Below are positions 52,385 to 57,803 of a stretch of 57,803 bases of DNA, piece after piece. The position numbers and the translations under genes are program-made. Every line of letters starts with the position of its first letter. Position 1 is the first letter of the stretch. The stretch covers positions 1-57,803 of the forward strand of contig NZ_JAAIJQ010000036.1 in assembly GCF_010820565.1 (NCBI RefSeq). The letters run 5' to 3'. This stretch comes from Thiorhodococcus minor. GTDB taxonomy: Bacteria > Pseudomonadota > Gammaproteobacteria > Chromatiales > Chromatiaceae. The notes under the pieces were generated by a model, which was given only the letters and a program-made list of their open reading frames with translations, was not told the origin of the DNA and made no database searches.

Positions 52385-54805
52385 TCAGTTGTAGAAATCT
52401 CTCATGAAATGATTCTGGGTCTGCTCGCGCGGCCTCGGCGGCGGCTCGGGCTTGGGCTCCGGCCGCTGCCGAGCGGGCTCGCTCGATTCGGCCTGATTCC
52501 GGGCGACGCGACTCTCGGACTTCCCCGAGGGCGTCCTGCGCTTATTCCCGCCCCCACAGCCTGGCCGCGAGGCGCTATCCCCGATGTAGGGCACATTGGA
52601 TCGCCCGCAGGCATCGGCAAGCACGACGCCGTCCGGGGGCGCTTCCGGGAGTGGCTCATTCTCCATTGCGAGCATGAGCTCCCCCCAAACGCGCAGCGCG
52701 CCCGTGCCACCGGCGAGCCCCATGGGCTTGTAGTCATCACGGCCGACCCAGACCGCGGCGACCTTGTCGCCCGTGAATCCGGCGAACCAGCTGTCGCGCA
52801 TGTCGTCCGTCGTTCCCGTCTTGCCGGCCATGGTCATACCATCGGGCAGCTTGGCGCCGAGCCACTTGGCGGTCCCCTGAGTCACGACGCGCTGCATGGC
52901 CCAGGTCGTCAGATAGGCCGCCTTGGGATCCACCACGGCCTCCACCGCCAAGGGATAGCGGTTGAGCGGCAGGCCATGGGCGTCCACCACCTCGCGGATC
53001 GCCCGCAGCGGCGCGCGATAGCCTCCGGCGGCGATCGTCTGGTACATCTGCGCCACTTCCAGCGGCGACATGGAGACGGAGCCCAGCAGCAGCGAGGGAA
53101 CCTTGCGGATCTGCCGCTGCACGCCCATGGCGTAAAGGGTATCCGCGACCTTGCTGACCCCGACACTCAGGCCCAGGTTCACCGTCGCCAGGTTCAAGGA
53201 GCGGACCAGGGCGCTGTAGAGGGGCACAGCGCCATAGACGCGGTGATTGTAGTTCTTGGGCTCCCAGCGGCGAGCGCCGTCGGGCAGACTGACGGGCTTG
53301 TCCTGAATGGAGGTCGTCAGCGTATAGCGGTCGGACTCCGACAGGGCCGTCAGGTAGACCGCCGGCTTGACCAGGGAGCCGATCGACCTGACCGCGTCCA
53401 GCGCGCGGTTGAAGCCGGCATACCCAGGCTCGCGGCCACCGGCCACGGCAAGCACCTCGCCCTGGGTGACTGAGGTCACCACGGCCGCCGTTTCCAGGGT
53501 GCCCGGCTTCATCCTGCGCTTTTTCTCCAGCGCGGCCAGCCGCTTGGGCAGGGCCTCCTCCACGGTGGCCTGGACCTGAGGATCCAGCGTCGTGAAGATG
53601 TTCAGACCTTCCGAGCGCAGATCCTCGTCGCGGTAGTCGCGCTGGAGCTGCCGTCTCACCAGGGTGATGAAATGGGGATAGGCACCGGCGGGCCGCCCGC
53701 CGCCGTTCTGGATGCCGAGCGGCTGCTCCTTCGCCTGGGCGGCCGCCTCGGGCTCGATGACGCCGTCGCGCACCATGAGATCCAGCACCAGGTTGCGACG
53801 GCGCTCGGCGGCCTCGGGGTGACGGCGCGGGTCCAGGCTCGACGGGGCCTGCACCATCCCCACCAGCAAGGCCGTCTTGGCGACGTCCAGCTCGCTCAGG
53901 GGCAGATCGAAGTAGAACTCGCTCGCCAGGCCGAAGCCATGGATGGCGCGGCTGCCGTCCTGCCCCAGATAGATCTCGTTGGCGTAGGCCTCCAGGATCT
54001 CGTCCTTGCTGTAGCGGCGCTCGAGCAGGAGCGCCATGTAGGCCTCCTTGATCTTGCGCTCGAAGGTGCGGTCCGCGCTGAGGTAGAAGTTCTTGACGAG
54101 CTGCTGGGTGAGGGTACTGGCACCCTCGACCACGGCGCCGGCCTGCAGGTTGCTGACGACCGCACGCAGGATGCCCTTGGGGTCCACGCCCATGTGGCGG
54201 TAGAAGTTGCGGTCCTCGACCGCCATGAGCGTCCGCACCAGGAGGTCCGGGATCTCCTTGCGCCGCACCAGGACGCGGTCCTCGTTGTGGGTCGGGTAGA
54301 TGCTGGCGATCAGCATGGGATCCAGCCGCACCAGGGCCGGGTCCGGGCGCTCCTCTTCCAGCGCTTCCAGGCTCGCGACCTTGCCATCCTCGAAACCGAC
54401 CTTGAGGAAGCGATCCGGCTCGCGCCCGTCCCAGAAGCGGAAGGCACGGGTACGCACCTGGAAGCTATCGCCATCGCGGTGGAAGTAGCCGGACGCCGCG
54501 GGCGAGGCCTTCTCGTGATAGCTCAGCCGGTCCAGCTCCGCCTGAAGGTCGTCCGCCTTGAGGTGCTTGCCGACATAGAGCTCCAGCGGCCGGGCGTAGA
54601 CGCGCGCGGGAAGCGCCCAGCGCTGTCCCTCGAACTTGTCGCGCACGACACGGTCGAGGTGCGCCCCGTAGAGCGCGACCAGGCCACCGAAAACCAGGGT
54701 CAGGACCAGGGTCGAGCGAAACAGGAAACGACCGAGCCGGAAACGCTTGGGCATTGGAGCGCGCCTGCGGCGCTGGGAGGGAGGTCGACGATTACTGGAT
54801 GGCAC
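52385..54805 (-). CDS. mrcB: Penicillin-binding protein 1B, bifunctional peptidoglycan synthase
   Basis: About 806 residues from GTG 54805; ATG 54754 is an alternative start. A short basic tail and one membrane helix (STLVLTLVFGGLVALYG) lead to the UB2H-like region. The glycosyltransferase domain has the catalytic Glu in EDRNFYRHMG (197-206) and EGASTLTQQLVKN. The transpeptidase domain has SLVK (Ser 477), SLN in RSLNLATVNLG and KTGTTDD. The C-terminal tail is basic and Pro-rich. It polymerises and cross-links peptidoglycan at the inner membrane. The TPR lipoprotein gene follows directly. Confidence 0.93.
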   Translation of the reverse strand: MPSSNRRPPSQRRRRAPMPKRFRLGRFLFRSTLVLTLVFGGLVALYGAHLDRVVRDKFEGQRWALPARVYARPLELYVGKHLKADDLQAELDRLSYHEKASPAASGYFHRDGDSFQVRTRAFRFWDGREPDRFLKVGFEDGKVASLEALEEERPDPALVRLDPMLIASIYPTHNEDRVLVRRKEIPDLLVRTLMAVEDRNFYRHMGVDPKGILRAVVSNLQAGAVVEGASTLTQQLVKNFYLSADRTFERKIKEAYMALLLERRYSKDEILEAYANEIYLGQDGSRAIHGFGLASEFYFDLPLSELDVAKTALLVGMVQAPSSLDPRRHPEAAERRRNLVLDLMVRDGVIEPEAAAQAKEQPLGIQNGGGRPAGAYPHFITLVRRQLQRDYRDEDLRSEGLNIFTTLDPQVQATVEEALPKRLAALEKKRRMKPGTLETAAVVTSVTQGEVLAVAGGREPGYAGFNRALDAVRSIGSLVKPAVYLTALSESDRYTLTTSIQDKPVSLPDGARRWEPKNYNHRVYGAVPLYSALVRSLNLATVNLGLSVGVSKVADTLYAMGVQRQIRKVPSLLLGSVSMSPLEVAQMYQTIAAGGYRAPLRAIREVVDAHGLPLNRYPLAVEAVVDPKAAYLTTWAMQRVVTQGTAKWLGAKLPDGMTMAGKTGTTDDMRDSWFAGFTGDKVAAVWVGRDDYKPMGLAGGTGALRVWGELMLAMENEPLPEAPPDGVVLADACGRSNVPYIGDSASRPGCGGGNKRRTPSGKSESRVARNQAESSEPARQRPEPKPEPPPRPREQTQNHFMRDFYN

Positions 54806-55025
54806 GGCTACTCACAAGCCCCCGCGACCGCGCGCGGCAGACCCTTGGCTGAAGGCATAGGTGGGATGCGTGATTATTGCACATGGACGGGCAGGCGCAC
54901 CCATTATCGGCGCCGATCAGACGCTGATGCTCCCATCTCCCCGGAAGACCGACAACAGGGTCAGGCACTTTCACGCTTTCATTGCACCCTTGCTACAAGT
55001 TTCGCGCAAACCGCGCCCCCCAACC

Positions 55026-55814
55026 TCAGGTCTTGATCCCCACCCCGCGCCGCAGCAACAGCAAGCTGAAGGCCGTCAGCACCAGGATGAAAATCAGGAT
55101 CATGCCGAAGGCGACGCCGATGGGGATATCGCTCACCCCGAGCAGTCCGTAGCGGAAGGCGTTGACCATGTAGAGCAAGGGATTGGCCAGCGAGACCGCC
55201 TGCCAGAAGTCGGGCAGCAGCGAGATCGAATAGAAGACCCCGCCCAGGTAGGTCAGCGGCGTCAGCACGAAGGTGGGCACGATCGAGATGTCATCGAAGC
55301 TGTTTGCGTAGATGGCATTGATGAAGCCGCCGAGCGAGAAGAGCACCGCCGTCATGATGCAGATCACCAGGGTCACCAGCGCGCTGTGGATCTGGATCTC
55401 GGTGAAGAGCAGCGCGACCAGCATCACCGCGGTCCCGACGATCAGGCCGCGCGCGACCCCGCCGGACACATAGCCGGCCAGGATGACCCAGTTGGGCGCT
55501 GGCGAGATCAGCAGCTCCTCGATGTAGCGGGAGAACTTGCTGCTGTAGAAGGAGGAGACCACGTTCGCGTAAGAGTTGGTGATGACGCCCATGAGGACGA
55601 GGCCGGGGACGATGAAGTCCAGGTAGGCAAAGCCGTCCATGGTGCCGATGCGCTCGCCGATCAGCCGCCCGAAGATGACGAAGTAGAGCGTCGTGGTGAT
55701 GACGGAGGGCAGGATGGTCTGCACCCAGATCCGCGAGAAGCGCAGGATCTCCTTCGTCAATATGGTCTGGAAGGTCACCCAATAGCGGTGCCAGTCGCTC
55801 AATCGCCGTCTCAC
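55026..55814 (-). CDS. yadH: ABC-2 type permease (YadH-like)
   Basis: 262 residues from GTG 55814, which overlaps the ATPase stop by four bases (GTGA). Six hydrophobic segments with the ABC-2 signature (SRYIEELLISPAPNWVILAG, then FVLTPLTYLGGVFYSISLLP). It forms an inner-membrane exporter with the ATPase coded just upstream. YadGH-type exporters have no settled substrate. The 211 bases between this stop and the mrcB start hold no gene. Confidence 0.9.
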   Translation of the reverse strand: MRRRLSDWHRYWVTFQTILTKEILRFSRIWVQTILPSVITTTLYFVIFGRLIGERIGTMDGFAYLDFIVPGLVLMGVITNSYANVVSSFYSSKFSRYIEELLISPAPNWVILAGYVSGGVARGLIVGTAVMLVALLFTEIQIHSALVTLVICIMTAVLFSLGGFINAIYANSFDDISIVPTFVLTPLTYLGGVFYSISLLPDFWQAVSLANPLLYMVNAFRYGLLGVSDIPIGVAFGMILIFILVLTAFSLLLLRRGVGIKT

Positions 55815-56746
55815 GCCCGCCCCTCCAGCCCCGCCGCGCGCCGATCCACCAGCTCGAGGAAGAGCCGCTCCAGCCGATTCTGCTTGTTGCGCAGGCTGAT
55901 GACCTCGATGCCGTTGCGCGACAGCGCCTCGAAGAGGCCGTTGATGGTGTGGTCGCGATTCATCTCGACCTCCAGGGTGCAGTCGTCCAGGTGCTGGAGG
56001 ACGAAGCCGCCGAGCTCAGGCAGCTCTGAGACGCAGCCTTTGAGATTCAGCACGAAGGTCTCGGTATGGAGCTGGCCGAGCAGCTTGGCCACGCTGGTCC
56101 GCTCGGCGATCTCGCCCTGGTTGATGATGGCGATATTGCGGCAGAGGCTCTCCGCCTCTTCCAAGTAGTGGGTGGTCAGGATGATGGTCGTACCCTTGGC
56201 GTTCAGCTCCCTCAGGAATGACCACATGGAGCGGCGGATCTCGATGTCCACCCCCGCCGTCGGCTCGTCCAGAATGAGCAGCCGCGGCTCGTGCACCAGG
56301 GCGCGCGCGATCATCAAGCGGCGTTTCAGACCACCCGAGAGCTTGCGCATCTCGGTCCCCCGGCGGTCCCAGAGGTCGAGCTGACGCAGGTAGCGCTCGG
56401 CGCGCACCCTGGCCTCGCGGCGCGGGATGCCGTAGTAGCCCGCCTGATTCAGGACCACCTCGAGGACGGGGAGGAAGAGATTGAAGTTGAACTCTTGCGG
56501 GACCAGCCCGATGCAGGATTTCACGCCTTCCGGATCTGTGTCGAGGTCATGACCGAAGACCTGGACAGCCCCCGAGGTCTTGCGAACCAGCGAGGAAACG
56601 ATTCCGATGAAGGTGGACTTCCCGGCGCCGTTCGGTCCGAGCAGGGCGAAGAAATCACCCTCCTCCACCTGCAGATCCACGCCCTTGAGGGCCTGAAAGC
56701 CGCCCTTGTAGGCCTTGGTCAGCTGTTGGGCATCGAGTGCGAACAT
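55811..56746 (-). CDS. yadG: ABC transporter ATP-binding protein (YadG-like)
   Basis: 311 residues from ATG 56746 with GGGAGA upstream. Walker A GPNGAGKST at about 38-46, Q-loop VPQEFNF, signature LSGGLKRRL, Walker B LLILDEPTAGVD and the switch His in TTHYLEEAE. The C-terminal 80 residues are the usual extension of ABC-2 exporter ATPases. It powers the YadH-like permease. The TSUP gene upstream is divergent, with 216 bases between. Confidence 0.93.
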   Translation of the reverse strand: MFALDAQQLTKAYKGGFQALKGVDLQVEEGDFFALLGPNGAGKSTFIGIVSSLVRKTSGAVQVFGHDLDTDPEGVKSCIGLVPQEFNFNLFLPVLEVVLNQAGYYGIPRREARVRAERYLRQLDLWDRRGTEMRKLSGGLKRRLMIARALVHEPRLLILDEPTAGVDIEIRRSMWSFLRELNAKGTTIILTTHYLEEAESLCRNIAIINQGEIAERTSVAKLLGQLHTETFVLNLKGCVSELPELGGFVLQHLDDCTLEVEMNRDHTINGLFEALSRNGIEVISLRNKQNRLERLFLELVDRRAAGLEGRA

Positions 56747-56962
56747 GGGTCTCCCGAGTGTGAGTTAGGATCGCCGGCCGCGCCGGGCATTGCTGAGCCC
56801 GACGCCAGGCTGGCCCTGGCGGTGCGGGCGACGGCGCGACAAGGACCTCGGCGCTCGGCGATTCCAGCGCACCTATGCGCCGTCGGACATGGCAATGATC
56901 GCCACAATATCGAGCCGGCCGCGACCACCGCGGGCCAGGCAGCCCCCTAGACCACGAGCCCC

Positions 56963-57727
56963 ATGATCGAGCCCGACCTCCTGCAAACCGCCCTTCTCCT
57001 GCTCCCAGTCGGCCTGCTCGCCGGACTGATCGACGCCATGGCGGGAGGCGGCGGACTGCTGAGCATCCCCGCCCTGCTCTGGGCCGGGCTGACGCCCGTC
57101 CAGGCCCTGGCCACCAACAAGGCCCAAGCGGTCTTCGGCAGCGGCATGGCCACCCTGCAGTTCATGCGGCGGGGACATCTCGAGAGACGCGGCATCGCGC
57201 TGGCGATCGCCTGCACCTTCGCGGGCTCCGCCGCTGGCGCCATCCTGGTGCAGCAGATCGACAGCGCCTTCCTGGAGCGTCTGATCCCGGTGCTGCTGAT
57301 CGCCTTCGCGGTCTATTTCTGGCTCTCGCCACGGGTCTCCGACCTCGACTCCCATCAGCGCATCGGCGGCACGGCCTTCGCCCTCTGCATCGGGCTCAGC
57401 GTCGGCTTCTATGACGGCTTCTTCGGGCCGGGCACGGGCACCTTCTTCGCGATGAGCTATGTCGCCCTGCTCGGCTACAACCTGCGCCGGGCCACAGCCC
57501 ATACCAAAGCGCTCAACTTTACCAGCAATCTGGCGGCCCTGCTGTTCTTCCTGGCCGGCGGCCATATCCTTTGGCCCATCGCCGCAGCCATGGCGATCGG
57601 TCAGTTGGCGGGGGCCTGGATCGGGGCCCATATGGTGATGCGGCACGGCGCCGCGCTGGTTCGGCCGGTGCTGGTGATCTCGTCGATCCTCGTCTCGGCG
57701 AAGCTGCTTTGGGGACAGCTTGGTTGA
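56963..57727 (+). CDS. TSUP-family permease (YfcA/TauE-like)
   Basis: 254 residues from ATG 56963. About eight hydrophobic segments with the two TSUP signatures: GLLAGLIDAMAGGGGLLSIP near the N-terminus, and GFYDGFFGPGTGTFF in the middle. ALATNKAQAVFGSG and HTKALNFTSNLAAL mark the internal repeat. The family (formerly DUF81) moves sulfite, sulfoacetate or other organic anions, but substrates of YfcA-type members are mostly unknown. It lies alone at the right edge, divergent from the YadG-like gene. Confidence 0.9.
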   Translation: MIEPDLLQTALLLLPVGLLAGLIDAMAGGGGLLSIPALLWAGLTPVQALATNKAQAVFGSGMATLQFMRRGHLERRGIALAIACTFAGSAAGAILVQQIDSAFLERLIPVLLIAFAVYFWLSPRVSDLDSHQRIGGTAFALCIGLSVGFYDGFFGPGTGTFFAMSYVALLGYNLRRATAHTKALNFTSNLAALLFFLAGGHILWPIAAAMAIGQLAGAWIGAHMVMRHGAALVRPVLVISSILVSAKLLWGQLG

Positions 57728-57738
57728 GGGTTGAGGGC

Positions 57739-57753
57739 AGTGGGCAGTGGGCA
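57739..57753. repeat. Short heptamer repeat (AGTGGGC) x2
   Basis: Two AGTGGGC units and a degenerate unit before them follow the TSUP gene; the same heptamer is repeated five times at 49339. The last 50 bases of the window show nothing further. Confidence 0.7.
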
Positions 57754-57803
57754 TATTGGATTGTGCAGTGTTCAGACGAATTTGGGCTAACGTCTTTAAG
57801 ATT

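Overview
The window is GC-rich DNA from a gammaproteobacterium. The housekeeping half carries rdgC, a CorB/CNNM transporter, radA, a DinG/YoaA-type helicase, PBP1B with a TPR lipoprotein beside it, and YadGH. Several families of dispersed palindromic repeats sit between genes. A purple sulfur bacterium or close relative would fit, but that is an inference and no gene in the window proves it. No tRNA, rRNA or CRISPR array was seen. The left end lies inside a near-perfect 747-bp tandem repeat, so the window may be a contig that broke there.

Bases 1-42,536 form a polysaccharide and surface-protein locus. From the left it holds: two secreted FG-GAP/ASPIC-UnbV proteins with Calx-beta domains (1-6,309); a four-domain acyl-ligase/ketoreductase/carrier/thioesterase synthase (6,923-11,863); a Wzz-type copolymerase (11,951-13,318); a sulfotransferase (13,315-14,301); three DUF4832-like secreted proteins (14,429-21,160); a Wzx-like flippase and a Wzy-like polymerase (21,454-24,644); a glycosyltransferase (25,848-27,218); a second sulfotransferase and galE (27,594-29,764); a VpsR-like sigma-54 activator (30,196-31,566); a degenerate methyltransferase (32,983-33,783); an APS kinase with a decayed ATP-sulfurylase domain (33,906-35,546); a WcaJ-type initiating transferase (35,739-37,250); and, after a zinc-binding protein and an FGGY kinase, a TviB-like UDP-sugar dehydrogenase and a CapI-like epimerase (39,929-42,536).

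The parts fit one job. WcaJ would load the first sugar on the lipid carrier. GalE, the dehydrogenase and the epimerase would supply activated sugars and uronic acids. The glycosyltransferase would extend the unit, Wzx and Wzy would flip and polymerise it, and the Wzz-type protein would set chain length. The APS kinase would make PAPS for the two sulfotransferases, which suggests a sulfated exopolysaccharide. No outer-membrane exporter (Wza) or tyrosine kinase is in view. Five candidate -24/-12 promoters lie before genes of this locus, one of them a perfect consensus, and the only sigma-54 activator in the window sits among them. The FG-GAP proteins and one DUF4832 protein share a Cys-rich module of about 110 residues (called the WHLR module here) that I do not recognise as a named family.

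From 42,724 to 57,727 the content is ordinary chromosome: rdgC and corB diverge; a long minus-strand run goes mrcB, TPR lipoprotein, helicase, VWA protein, DnaJ-like membrane protein, SRPBCC protein, radA, L,D-transpeptidase; then a yadGH ABC exporter and a divergent TSUP permease. Six copies or half-copies of one inverted repeat family are scattered over 25,027-49,464, and one of them supplies the last codons of the helicase gene.
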